A DNA stretch of 52,417 nucleotides, from assembly GCA_019359495.1 (NCBI GenBank), contig JAHHHF010000113.1, forward strand, positions 1 to 52,417, in the 5' to 3' direction. Below are positions 38,501-47,568 of this stretch, in pieces; position 1 is the first letter of the stretch; the number at the start of each line of letters is the position of its first letter. The stretch is from Goleter apudmare HA4340-LM2. Lineage in GTDB: Bacteria; Cyanobacteriota; Cyanobacteriia; Cyanobacteriales; Nostocaceae. The notes under the pieces were generated by a model. That model saw nothing but the letters and a program-made list of their open reading frames with translations, did not search any database and was not told the origin of the DNA. The position numbers and the translations under genes were made by a program.

Positions 38501-41500
38501 TTGAAAAACAGTTAGGTGTGCAGATTTCTTTTCGCCTGTTGCTAGAAGATTTTTCAACTGTTGATGCTTTAGCACTTCACATAGTTCAACAACTACCACC
38601 AGAAGAAGCAACGGTAACGGCTTCACCCCAAGAAACAATACCCAACCTCACCAACCAAAAAGACGACAAGCCCATAGCTAGTACAACCATTGAGCAGATT
38701 ATCACACAGCATCTTCAGGTCATGTCTAAACTAATAGACTTATTGCCTGAAGGAAAATTATCTCAAAATGCATCGCCGTTATTAAAAAATATTCAATCTC
38801 CTGGACATCAAAGTGGACAACTTACTCATAGTCAATTGTCAACAGAAATAGCATCTAAAAATGACCAAGTAACATCTCCCTCAAACTACACATCAATTCC
38901 AACTCAAAAAACCGCTTCCCAACAAATTGACAAAGATGTGATCGCTTTATTAACTCCTCTCCAGCAACAACATCTTGACGCATTGATTGCCCGTTTTGTC
39001 CAGCGTACACAAGAATCTAAACGACTTACCCAAGCTTATCGTTCATGCCATGCCAATAGCAGGGCAATATCAGGATTTCTCCCCTCTATTAAAGAGATCA
39101 TCTATCCCATTCACGGACAGCGTGGAGTCGGTGCGAAACTGTGGGATGTGGATGGCAACGAATATGTAGATATATCAATGGGGTTTGGTGCGCTGTTATT
39201 TGGTCATTCACCATCTTTTATTGTCGAAGCAGTGCAAGAGCAGATGGCACAAGGCATCTTACATGGGCCGCAATCCCGTCTTGCAGGCCAAGTTGCCGAG
39301 TTAATTTGCTCCCTCACAGGTGCAGAGAGAGCAGCTTTTTGCAACGATGGCACAGAAGCAGTTATGGGAGCAATTCGCCTAGCACGCACCGTTACAGGAC
39401 GCTCTAAAATTGCTTTATTTGCAGGTTCTTATCATGGTAACTTTGATGGGGTTTTAGTTAAAGGAATCACAGGCGACGATGGAAAATTGCGTTCGATTCC
39501 GGCAGCTGCGGGTATTCCATCTTACATTGTCGAGGATGCGATCGCTCTAGACTATGGCAGCAGCGAATCCCTCGATCTAATCAAAGCCCATGCACATGAA
39601 TTAGCCGCCATTTTAGTTGAGCCGATACAAAGCAGTCGTCCAGATTGGCAACCCAAAGAGTTTTTACATGAACTCAGGGAATTGACCAAAAAAACAGGAA
39701 TTGTCTTAATTTTTGATGAAGTGATTACCGGCTTTCGGATGCATCCTGGTGGCATTCAAGGCTTATGGGATATTCAAGCAGATATTACCACCTATGGAAA
39801 AGCCGTTGCTGCTGGTTTACCCATTGGGGTAATAGCTGGCAAAGCACAATTTTTAGACGCACTCGACGGTGGTTTTTGGAACTATGGAGATGAGTCTTAT
39901 CCTCAAGGGGAAACCACTTTTTTTGCTGGTACTTTTTTCAAACATCCTCTAGCAATGAGCGCCGCTTATGCTGCACTCAATCACATTAAAAATAATAGTC
40001 CCCAACTTCAGGAGAAGTTAAATCAAAGGACAACTCAACTAGTCGAAATCCTTAACAGTTACTTCGAGCAAACACAAGTACCAATTCGTCTAGTTAATTT
40101 TGGTTCACTCTTCCGTTTTAATTGTCAAACAAAACTGAGTAATTTATTTTTCTATCACCTACTCGAAAAAGGTGTTTATGTTTGGGAAGGACGCACCTTT
40201 TATCTATCTACGGCTCATACTGATGCGGATATTGAGCAGATAATTTGGGCAGTCAAGCAAAGCGTTGTAGAAATGCAAGCCGGAGAGTTTTTACCATCTA
40301 TTCATATTTCTACAAATAATTTATCATCTGCTAATATCTACAGTAATCAAAATTCAAAATATGCCCGGAAGATACCTTTAACAGAAGCACAAAAAGAGCT
40401 TTGGTTTGTCGCTCAGATGGGAGACAATGCTTCTCGTGCCTACAACCAATCAATTACTAGTGACCTGCGCGGATTTTTTAATTTAGAGGCAATGGGTAGG
40501 GCTGTTCAAGAAATTGTCAATCGTCACGAAGCTCTACGAGTCACTTTTAGTCCTGAAGGCGATTATCAAAAAATTCAAGCAAATTTACTCATAAACATTC
40601 CTTTCATTGATTTTTCAACTTTAGAAAACAATGAGCAAAAAGGGAAAATATCAAAGTTGTTAACAACAGAAGCTGAACAAATTTTTGACCTGGAACAAGG
40701 GCCATTACTGCGGGTTCATATTGTTAAGCTAGAGTCACAACATCATCTGTTAATTTTTACTATTTATCATATTATTGCCGATGGTTGGTCAATTGGTATT
40801 TTGCTCCGAGAATTGAGTACAATTTATGTTGCAGAGTGCCAAAATGTTGCTTATCAACTGCCAAAACCGATGCAATTGAGTGATTATGCTCAGTGGGAAG
40901 CCAGTCTGCAACAAAGTCCAGCAATGGCAAAAGCTGAGGCTTATTGGCTAAAACAATTTGCAGGTACAGTACCAGTATTAGAATTACCTAGCTATCGCCC
41001 CCGCCTAGCGGTAAACACATATCAAGGTTCTCGACAAAAGATAAGGATTGATACATCATTATATGGAGATTTAAAACGTCTGAGTGGGCAATGTAACTGC
41101 ACTTTATTAACCACACTCCTGGCTGGATTTATGGTGTTAATACACCGATTGAGTAATCAGGAAGATATCGTTGTTGGTATCGTTTCCGCAGGACAATCTG
41201 CTTTCAAAGATGGATATCTTGTCGGTCACTGTGTGAATTTATTGCCGATACGTACTCAGGTTATTGGAGATGCAATATTTACAGAGTATCTAAATACAGT
41301 CAAGCAAGTATTGTTAGACGCTTACGAGCATCAAATTTATCCTTTTATCAAGTTGATTGAGAATTTAAATCTACAGCGAGACTCTAGTAGATCGCCTCTA
41401 GTAACAGCGGTATTTAATTTAGAAAAATCTTCCTTGCAATCACAGAGTTTTGGTGAGGAATTTACCATCAACCAAAATCATAATCATACTTCTCAATTTG

Positions 41501-44500
41501 ATATTAGTTGGGATATTGCTCAAACAAATAGTGAACTTTTTGTAAAGTGTGAATATAACACTGACTTATTTGACCACCAAACGATTCAGCGTTGGCTTGG
41601 TCATTACGTTACCTTATTAGAAGGTATGGTTGCTAGACCTGAGCAACACCTTTGGGAGATACCATTATTGACGGAAGCACAGAAATCGCAGTTGTTTATG
41701 GAGTGGAATAACACTCAAGCTGACTATTCCCAGGAACAATGCATCCATCAATTATTTGAAGTTCAAGTAGAGCATACACCCAATGCTATTGCCGTCATCT
41801 TTGAAGATCAGCATCTGACTTATCGGGAACTGAACACTAAGGCGAATCAATTAGCACACTACCTGCAAAAACTGGGTGTAAAGCCAGAGGTGCTGGTGGG
41901 TGTATGCGTCGAGCGATCGCTTTCTATGGTCATCGGAATATTAGCCATCCTGAAAGCGGGTGGTGCATACGTACCATTAGATCCAGCGTATCCCCAAGAG
42001 CGATTAGCCTTTATGTTGTCAGATTCAAAAGTGCTAATATTGCTAAGTGAGCAGCAACTGTTAAAAGACCTGCCAGAACATCAGACCAGAATTGTTTGCT
42101 TGGACACAGATGGGGAAACTATTGCCAAAGAAAGTCAACATAATCCGAGCAATAGCTGCACAGCTGATAACTTAGCTTATCTAATCTACACTTCAGGCTC
42201 CACCGGTCAACCCAAAGGTGTGCTAGTCAACCATCAGAATGTCACCAGACTGCTAGCTGCAACTCAGTCCTGGTTTAACTTCAACTCGCAGGATGTCTGG
42301 ACACTCTTCCACTCCATTGCCTTTGACTTTTCGGTGTGGGAAATCTGGGGTGCGCTGCTTTGGGGTGGACGACTGGTAGTTGTACCCTACTTTATCAGTC
42401 GCTCACCAGAATCCTTTTACAAGTTGTTGTGCCAACAGCAGGTGACAGTACTCAATCAGACTCCTTCCGCTTTCCGCCAACTCATACGAGCAGAGGCATC
42501 CTTGGAAACTGCCAAGCAACTCGCCTTGCGCTTGGTAATTTTTGGTGGCGAGAGCCTGGAACTTCAGAGTTTGAGACCTTGGTTTGAGCTACACGGCGAT
42601 CGGTCACCACAGTTAGTCAATATGTACGGCATCACAGAAACGACTGTGCATGTCACCTATCGCCCACTGACGCTGGCAGACCTGAAAATTGCCGCAAGCA
42701 GTGTTATTGGTCGTCCAATTCCTGATTTGCAAGTTTATTTGCTCGACCAGCATCAGCAACCTGTGCCAATTGGAGTCTGGGGTGAGATGTGTATTGGTGG
42801 TGCTGGTTTGGCTAGGGGTTATCTCAATCGTCCAGAACTGACGGCACAAAAGTTTATTTCTAGCCCCTTTAGCAATCAGCCAGAGGCACGCCTTTACAAG
42901 TCAGGAGACTTAGCCCGTTATTTGCCGAATGGAGAATTTGAATACTTAGGTAGAATTGACAACCAAGTGAAGATTCGCGGCTTCCGTATTGAAATAGGGG
43001 AGATTGAGACGCTGCTAACTCAACACCCATCTGTACGGGAGACTTTAGTACTAGTGCAGAAGACCCAAGGTAATGAAAAGCAGTTGGTAGCCTATGTTGT
43101 CCCTAACACTGAGCAGTCCCCAACCATCAGCCAACTACGGAACTTTCTGAAGCAGCAGTTGCCTGAGTATATGATACCAGCAGTTTTTATTATACTGGAG
43201 GCATTGCCGCTAACACCTAATGGCAAAGTAGACCGCAACGCTCTACCTGCACCAGAAAGCACACGTCCTGAATTAGACGAGGTTTTTGTAGCACCTTTCA
43301 CTCCCGAAGAAAAAATACTAGCAGAAATTTGGGCTGAGGTTATCGGTTTGGAACAAGTTGGTATTCACGACAACTTCTTTGCTTTAGGAGGAGATTCCAT
43401 CCGCAGCATTCAAGTTCGGTCTAAAGCCAGAGAAAGAGGTTTGAACATCTCACTTCAGCAACTATTCCAACATCAGACGATTCATGAACTGATCCAAAAC
43501 CTGACAATAGTAAAGACTGATCTGGCTATTAGACAGCGAGTCCAAGCGTTTGACCTCATCTGTCAACGCGATCGCTTGAAGTTACAAGATAGTATAGAAG
43601 ATGCCTATCCCCTGACTAGCTTGCAAATGGGGATGCTGTTCCACAGTGAGTACAGCCCGGAAACTGCTATTTACCACGACATTTTCAGCTATTATTTCAA
43701 AGCGATTCTCGACCTTCCTCTTTTACAGAAAGCGATCAAACAGTTGGTCTCTCTCCATCCTGTGCTACGGACTTCATTTAGCCTGGGCGACTTTAGCGAA
43801 CCTTTGCAGTTGGTTTATCACACAATTGATGTGCCGTTGCAGGTAGAGAATCTCTGTCACCTCTGTTATGCCGAGCAAGAAAAGGCAATAACTACTTGGA
43901 TAGAAGTGGAAAAGAGTCGGCATTTTGATTGGGCTTGTCCTCCCTTAATGCGCTTTCAGATCCATAACCGTTCTGAAGAAACATTTCAGTTCACTCTGAG
44001 CTTCCATCATGCCATTCTTGACGGATGGAGTGTGGCTTCAATGCTCACTGAGTTGTTTGAGCAATACTTTTATCTCTTAGGTGAAAAAGTTACTCCCCTT
44101 GAGCCGCCTCCAAAGATAGGGTTGCGGGATTTTGTCGCTTTGGAGCGCAAAGTTATTGAATCACAGGAGCATCGAGACTTTTGGTTTCAAAAACTTAGCC
44201 AGAGTACAATTTCAACTATTCCTCGTTGGTCTTCTGCCGAGAAAGTCGCTAACAATAAGCAAATAAACATACAGGAAGTTTTCTTAACCCCTGAAGTTTC
44301 TCAAGGTCTAAGACAACTGGCTCACTCGACTAGTGTCCCGCTTAAAACTGTGCTTTTGGCAGTACATATAAGAGTAATGAGTTTACTCACTGGACACTCA
44401 GAGGTGACGACGGGTTTGGTATCCAACGGCAGACCGGAAGAGTCTGATGGCGAACGAGTTCTAGGGCTGTTCCTCAACACCTTGCCATTTTCAATAAAAT

Positions 44501-47500
44501 TACCTGGAGGAACCTGGATAGACTTAGTACGGGAGACCTTCGAGACAGAACGAGAATTGCTGCCTTTCCGACGCTATCCCTTGGCAATAATCCAAAAGGA
44601 GTTTGGCGGTCAGCCTCTGTTCGAGACAATCTTTAACTTCACCCACTTTCATGTTTACCAGAGCCTTCAAAAATTCGGCAAACAGGAGATTTTAGGTGGA
44701 ACAGCTTATGAACGGACAAACTTCACTTTCTGTGCTGATTTTAGAATGGATTTGTCCTCATCTGAGATCCAACTAGTTTTAACGGGTGATGGAACTAAGC
44801 TCTGCCACAAGCAGATGGAGGTAATCGGTGGTTACTATGCCAGAACTCTCAATCAGATGGCTGGTGAACCATTGGCACGATATGAGTCTGGGCAGCTTCT
44901 GGGTGAGCAGGAATTGCATCAGTTGTTAGTGGAGTGGAATAATACTCAGGCTGACTATCCCAAAGAGCAATTGATCCATCAATTATTTGAAAATCAGGTA
45001 GAGCATACACCCGATGCTATTGCTGTGGTCTTTAAAGAACAACAACTAACTTACCGAGAACTGAATGCTCAAGCGAATCAATTAGCACACTACCTGCAAA
45101 AACTGGGTGTAAAGCCAGAGGTGCTGGTAGGTGTATACATGGAGCGCTCTTTAGAAATGGTTGTAGGACTTTTGGGTATTCTCAAAGCAGGTGGAGCTTA
45201 CGTACCCCTAGACCCAGGTTATCCCCAGGAACGCTTGGCTTTCATGCTAGAAGACAGCCAAGCAAAGGTACTGCTGACTCAAACCCATTTAGTTGAATTA
45301 TTTGCTCAACCAAATGTGCAAGTTGTTTGTGTAGATAATGAATTGCAATTGCTTACTCAACAAAGTACAGAAAATCTGTGGAATGAAGTTAAATCTCATC
45401 ACCTAGCTTATGTGATATATACTTCCGGTTCTACTGGTATTCCCAAAGGTGTAGCAATTGAACATCAAAATTGTGTTGCGTTATTAACATGGTCAAGAGA
45501 CGTCTTTACAGATGATGATTTGACTGGAGTGTTAGCCTCAACATCCATTTGTTTTGATTTATCAATATTTGAACTTTTTGTTCCCCTCAGTTGGGGTGGT
45601 AGAGTAATTCTTGTAGAAAATGCATTGCATTTACCCTCATTAACTGATGAAGTAAGCTTGGTAAATACAGTGCCCAGCATTATTACAGAATTATTAAAAA
45701 TAGATGGTTTACCTGCTTCAGTGAGGACAGTTAATCTTGCTGGTGAGTCACTACAAAATCAACTGGTACAACAGATTTATCAAAATCATCATATTCAGAG
45801 AGTTTTAAATCTTTACGGACCTTCTGAAGATACGACTTATTCTACATTTGCGGAAATAAATAGAGATAGTAGTGTAACTATCGGTCGCCCCATTGCCAAT
45901 ACACAAATTTATCTCCTTGATACTAAATTACAACCAGTACCAATTGGTGTTACAGGCGAAATTTATATTGGTGGTAATGGACTTGCTCGGTGTTACTTAA
46001 ACAACCCAAAATTGACTGCCGAAAAATTCATTCCTAATCCATTTAGCGATCAACCCGGGGCCCGCCTCTACAAAACTGGTGACTTAGCCCGTTACTTAAG
46101 CGACGGTAATATCGAGTTTATTGGTCGGAGAGATCGCCAAGTGAAAATTCGCGGTTTCCGCATTGAACTTGGAGAAATCGAAGCCCTGCTAATTCAACAC
46201 CCGGAAGTCAGAGAAAGCGTGGTCATCGCAAGAGTTGACCACCCAGGCGACAAACACCTAGTGGCTTACGTTGTACCTCGACCAGAAACAACTCCTAGTG
46301 TGAGTGATTTGCGTCAATTCCTCAAACAAAAACTGCCCGACTACATGATACCTACAGCTTTTGTGCTACAAAAAGAGCTACCATTAACACCAAATGGGAA
46401 AATAGACCGTCAAAATTTGCCAGCACCGGATACGATTAGACCCAAACTCCAGAAAAACTTCGTAGCGCCTCGTGACATTTTAGAATTACAACTTGTACAA
46501 ATCTTGGAAGGGCTTTTGAATATTTCCCCTATCGGAGTTACAAACAATTTCTTCGATTTGGGAGGTCATTCACTTTTGGCTGTGCGCTTGATGGCTCAAA
46601 TTCACAAGCAGTTTGGACAAAAATTGCTAATATCTACTTTGTTTCAGGGAGCTACTATTGAGCAGCTAGCTAGTATTTTACGTCAGTCGGCTGATAGTGT
46701 GCGATCGTCCCCTTTAGTTGCAATTCAACCTCATGGTTCTAAGCCGCCTCTATTTTTCGTACATCCCATCGGTGGCAATGTGCTTTGTTATTACGAGTTA
46801 GCACGTCACCTAGAACCAGACCAACCATTCTACGGATTGCAATCACTTGGTCTTTATGGGGAATCACAACCCTACACAAGCATTGAAGACATGGCAACGG
46901 ACTATATTAAAGCACTGCGTGTTGTTCAGTCACAAGGGCCATACTTTTTAGGAGGTTGGTCAATGGGTGGTGTTGTGGCTTTTGAAATGGCTCAACAGTT
47001 ACAAAGGCAAGGTCATCAAGTAGCCCTGCTTGCTTTATTGGATACTTTAGCCCCAGTTCCTAGCAATAAACCTGGACAATTTGAGAATTATGATTCTGCT
47101 ACAGTCTTAATCAATCTTGCTGGGGACATGGCTAATTCTGCTGGGAAAAACTGCTTTATTTCTGAGCAAAATCTTCAGCAACTAGAGCCAGAAGAACAAT
47201 TAAATCATTTCTGCGAACAGGCGAAGATAGCTAACCTCATACCTTTGGATATTGGGATTGAGCAATTACATTGTTTTTTACAAGTTTTCCAAAGTAATAA
47301 TCAAGCTTTATGGAACTATCAGCCACAAATTTATCCTCATGCCATTCAACTATTTCGAGCTAGCGAGAGAACTACTCATCACCTTGATAATCCCACATTA
47401 GGTTGGGATCAACTTTCTTCTCAAGCCTTAGAGATAATTGCTATTCCCGGTAATCACTACACAATACTTAGCTTACCTCATATCCAGGAATTAAAACAAC

Positions 47501-47529
47501 GCTTGAACTATTACCTCCATCGAGATTGA
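35515..47529 (+). CDS. Hybrid PKS-NRPS: KS-AT-ACP-AMT-C-A(Thr)-PCP-C-A(Ala)-PCP-TE
   Basis: 4004 residues, the terminal synthase. KS Cys182 (TACSSSL), ETHGTGT; AT Ser633 (GHSIGEY) with malonyl-type HAFHS; ACP Ser986 (MGADSL). The aminotransferase (~1160-1590) is of GSA-AT type with PLP Lys1429 (TTYGKAVAAGLP) and FDEVITGFR; it should turn the beta-keto group into a beta-amine. C5 has YHIIADG (first His is Tyr1751, catalytic His1752 kept). A6 reads DFWNIGMVH (Thr), PCP Ser2628. C6 starts DAYPLTSLQMGMLFHSEY with HHAILDG (His2831-His2832). A7 reads DLFNNALTY, an alanine code; PCP Ser3686. The type I thioesterase has GWSMGG (Ser3816) and a late His (PGNHYTIL), and would release the chain by hydrolysis or cyclisation. 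Two repeats are inserted in linkers. Confidence 0.95.
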   Translation: MENYQFVSNGEEIAIIGMEGRFPGAKNINEFWQNLQNGVDSISFFTDEELLASGIELSAIKAPNYVKARAVLEDVELFDASFFGFNIKEAEITDPQHRIFLECAWSALESAGYNSETYQGAIGVYASAELNTYLFNFYTNKDITESVDYFQLLIGNDKDYLTTRVSYKLNLEGPSYTVQTACSSSLVAVHLACQSLLNGECKMALAGGVSINASRKAGYFYTDGGVLSPDGHCRAFDAKAQGTVGGEGVGIVVLKRLEDALADGDCIHAVIKGSAINNDGANKVSYSAPRIDSQAKVIRTAQVVAEVEPETITYIETHGTGTFLGDPIEIAALTQAFRSSTHKKSFCAIASVKTNVGHLGVAAGITGLIKTVLALKHKQIPPSLYFQEPNPQIDFINSPFYVNTKLTEWKTNSTPRRAGVSSFGVGGTNAHLIVEEAPLQVKSQKSKVKSEYFLLCLSAKTASALETATTNLVQHFQQSPHLNIADVAFTLGVGRRAFEHRRMVVCQNLGDATKVLETLDLQRVVTNFTEPCQRQIVFMFPGQGAQYVDMGRELYQTEPIFQQQVDYCCELLKLPLKLDLRDILYPSQEQTTTAAQLLTQTHITQPALFVIEYALSKLWMAWGIHPEAMIGHSIGEYVAATLAGVFSLEDALALVTIRGQLMQELPGGAMLAVPLSEQEITPLLGEISLAASNAPEMCVVSGTTAAIDELQHRLSQQGVDCRRLHTSHAFHSQMMDSILEPFIKQVSQISLNPPKIPFVSNLTGTWITTNEAIAPSYWAKHLRQMVRFSQGIAELLQESERIFLEVGLGRTLSTLVGKQKAAGHVVLSSLRHPQNQQSDVVFLLNTLGKLWVQGVDVDWSKFYGHEQRHRLILPTYPFERKRYWIAPQNNAYNPLLQNTTSIHDTKNALASPFGEVSSTQRSIPLRGSKLRVASLIGEEKLSVGIANSSQYNQILPVLKNILSNSLGVNSSEINIHASFLEMGADSLSLLQISRAIEKQLGVQISFRLLLEDFSTVDALALHIVQQLPPEEATVTASPQETIPNLTNQKDDKPIASTTIEQIITQHLQVMSKLIDLLPEGKLSQNASPLLKNIQSPGHQSGQLTHSQLSTEIASKNDQVTSPSNYTSIPTQKTASQQIDKDVIALLTPLQQQHLDALIARFVQRTQESKRLTQAYRSCHANSRAISGFLPSIKEIIYPIHGQRGVGAKLWDVDGNEYVDISMGFGALLFGHSPSFIVEAVQEQMAQGILHGPQSRLAGQVAELICSLTGAERAAFCNDGTEAVMGAIRLARTVTGRSKIALFAGSYHGNFDGVLVKGITGDDGKLRSIPAAAGIPSYIVEDAIALDYGSSESLDLIKAHAHELAAILVEPIQSSRPDWQPKEFLHELRELTKKTGIVLIFDEVITGFRMHPGGIQGLWDIQADITTYGKAVAAGLPIGVIAGKAQFLDALDGGFWNYGDESYPQGETTFFAGTFFKHPLAMSAAYAALNHIKNNSPQLQEKLNQRTTQLVEILNSYFEQTQVPIRLVNFGSLFRFNCQTKLSNLFFYHLLEKGVYVWEGRTFYLSTAHTDADIEQIIWAVKQSVVEMQAGEFLPSIHISTNNLSSANIYSNQNSKYARKIPLTEAQKELWFVAQMGDNASRAYNQSITSDLRGFFNLEAMGRAVQEIVNRHEALRVTFSPEGDYQKIQANLLINIPFIDFSTLENNEQKGKISKLLTTEAEQIFDLEQGPLLRVHIVKLESQHHLLIFTIYHIIADGWSIGILLRELSTIYVAECQNVAYQLPKPMQLSDYAQWEASLQQSPAMAKAEAYWLKQFAGTVPVLELPSYRPRLAVNTYQGSRQKIRIDTSLYGDLKRLSGQCNCTLLTTLLAGFMVLIHRLSNQEDIVVGIVSAGQSAFKDGYLVGHCVNLLPIRTQVIGDAIFTEYLNTVKQVLLDAYEHQIYPFIKLIENLNLQRDSSRSPLVTAVFNLEKSSLQSQSFGEEFTINQNHNHTSQFDISWDIAQTNSELFVKCEYNTDLFDHQTIQRWLGHYVTLLEGMVARPEQHLWEIPLLTEAQKSQLFMEWNNTQADYSQEQCIHQLFEVQVEHTPNAIAVIFEDQHLTYRELNTKANQLAHYLQKLGVKPEVLVGVCVERSLSMVIGILAILKAGGAYVPLDPAYPQERLAFMLSDSKVLILLSEQQLLKDLPEHQTRIVCLDTDGETIAKESQHNPSNSCTADNLAYLIYTSGSTGQPKGVLVNHQNVTRLLAATQSWFNFNSQDVWTLFHSIAFDFSVWEIWGALLWGGRLVVVPYFISRSPESFYKLLCQQQVTVLNQTPSAFRQLIRAEASLETAKQLALRLVIFGGESLELQSLRPWFELHGDRSPQLVNMYGITETTVHVTYRPLTLADLKIAASSVIGRPIPDLQVYLLDQHQQPVPIGVWGEMCIGGAGLARGYLNRPELTAQKFISSPFSNQPEARLYKSGDLARYLPNGEFEYLGRIDNQVKIRGFRIEIGEIETLLTQHPSVRETLVLVQKTQGNEKQLVAYVVPNTEQSPTISQLRNFLKQQLPEYMIPAVFIILEALPLTPNGKVDRNALPAPESTRPELDEVFVAPFTPEEKILAEIWAEVIGLEQVGIHDNFFALGGDSIRSIQVRSKARERGLNISLQQLFQHQTIHELIQNLTIVKTDLAIRQRVQAFDLICQRDRLKLQDSIEDAYPLTSLQMGMLFHSEYSPETAIYHDIFSYYFKAILDLPLLQKAIKQLVSLHPVLRTSFSLGDFSEPLQLVYHTIDVPLQVENLCHLCYAEQEKAITTWIEVEKSRHFDWACPPLMRFQIHNRSEETFQFTLSFHHAILDGWSVASMLTELFEQYFYLLGEKVTPLEPPPKIGLRDFVALERKVIESQEHRDFWFQKLSQSTISTIPRWSSAEKVANNKQINIQEVFLTPEVSQGLRQLAHSTSVPLKTVLLAVHIRVMSLLTGHSEVTTGLVSNGRPEESDGERVLGLFLNTLPFSIKLPGGTWIDLVRETFETERELLPFRRYPLAIIQKEFGGQPLFETIFNFTHFHVYQSLQKFGKQEILGGTAYERTNFTFCADFRMDLSSSEIQLVLTGDGTKLCHKQMEVIGGYYARTLNQMAGEPLARYESGQLLGEQELHQLLVEWNNTQADYPKEQLIHQLFENQVEHTPDAIAVVFKEQQLTYRELNAQANQLAHYLQKLGVKPEVLVGVYMERSLEMVVGLLGILKAGGAYVPLDPGYPQERLAFMLEDSQAKVLLTQTHLVELFAQPNVQVVCVDNELQLLTQQSTENLWNEVKSHHLAYVIYTSGSTGIPKGVAIEHQNCVALLTWSRDVFTDDDLTGVLASTSICFDLSIFELFVPLSWGGRVILVENALHLPSLTDEVSLVNTVPSIITELLKIDGLPASVRTVNLAGESLQNQLVQQIYQNHHIQRVLNLYGPSEDTTYSTFAEINRDSSVTIGRPIANTQIYLLDTKLQPVPIGVTGEIYIGGNGLARCYLNNPKLTAEKFIPNPFSDQPGARLYKTGDLARYLSDGNIEFIGRRDRQVKIRGFRIELGEIEALLIQHPEVRESVVIARVDHPGDKHLVAYVVPRPETTPSVSDLRQFLKQKLPDYMIPTAFVLQKELPLTPNGKIDRQNLPAPDTIRPKLQKNFVAPRDILELQLVQILEGLLNISPIGVTNNFFDLGGHSLLAVRLMAQIHKQFGQKLLISTLFQGATIEQLASILRQSADSVRSSPLVAIQPHGSKPPLFFVHPIGGNVLCYYELARHLEPDQPFYGLQSLGLYGESQPYTSIEDMATDYIKALRVVQSQGPYFLGGWSMGGVVAFEMAQQLQRQGHQVALLALLDTLAPVPSNKPGQFENYDSATVLINLAGDMANSAGKNCFISEQNLQQLEPEEQLNHFCEQAKIANLIPLDIGIEQLHCFLQVFQSNNQALWNYQPQIYPHAIQLFRASERTTHHLDNPTLGWDQLSSQALEIIAIPGNHYTILSLPHIQELKQRLNYYLHRD
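36832..36864 (+). repeat. Heptamer repeat in KS-AT linker
   Basis: AAAAGTC heptamers (as in A2 at 13.3 kb) encode QVKSQKSKVKSEY just after the KS C-terminal EEAP motif and before LLCLSAKTA of the AT linker. Confidence 0.7.
38237..38330 (+). repeat. In-frame dispersed repeats before the ACP
   Basis: GTCCCCCTTTGGGGAAGTAA, then CATACCCCTTCGGGGAAGC, then TACGCGTAGCGTCTCTGATA, typical Nostocales repeats with short hairpins. They encode ~30 residues (LASPFGEVSSTQRS..., LRGSKLRVASLIGEE) in the AT-ACP linker. Confidence 0.7.
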
Positions 47530-47568
47530 ACGATTGAAGTCTCTCTGGAATAGTTGCTTAATTCTCTA

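Noticed and set aside
6145-46000. Numerous 60-140 codon frames opposite or out of frame with the NRPS/PKS genes
   Set aside because: All overlap clear synthase domains and have no ribosome sites or recognisable motifs.
47554-47568. TTG at 47554 as the oxidoreductase start
   Set aside because: The in-frame ATG at 47569 is the more likely initiator; the extra five residues show no conservation that I recognise.
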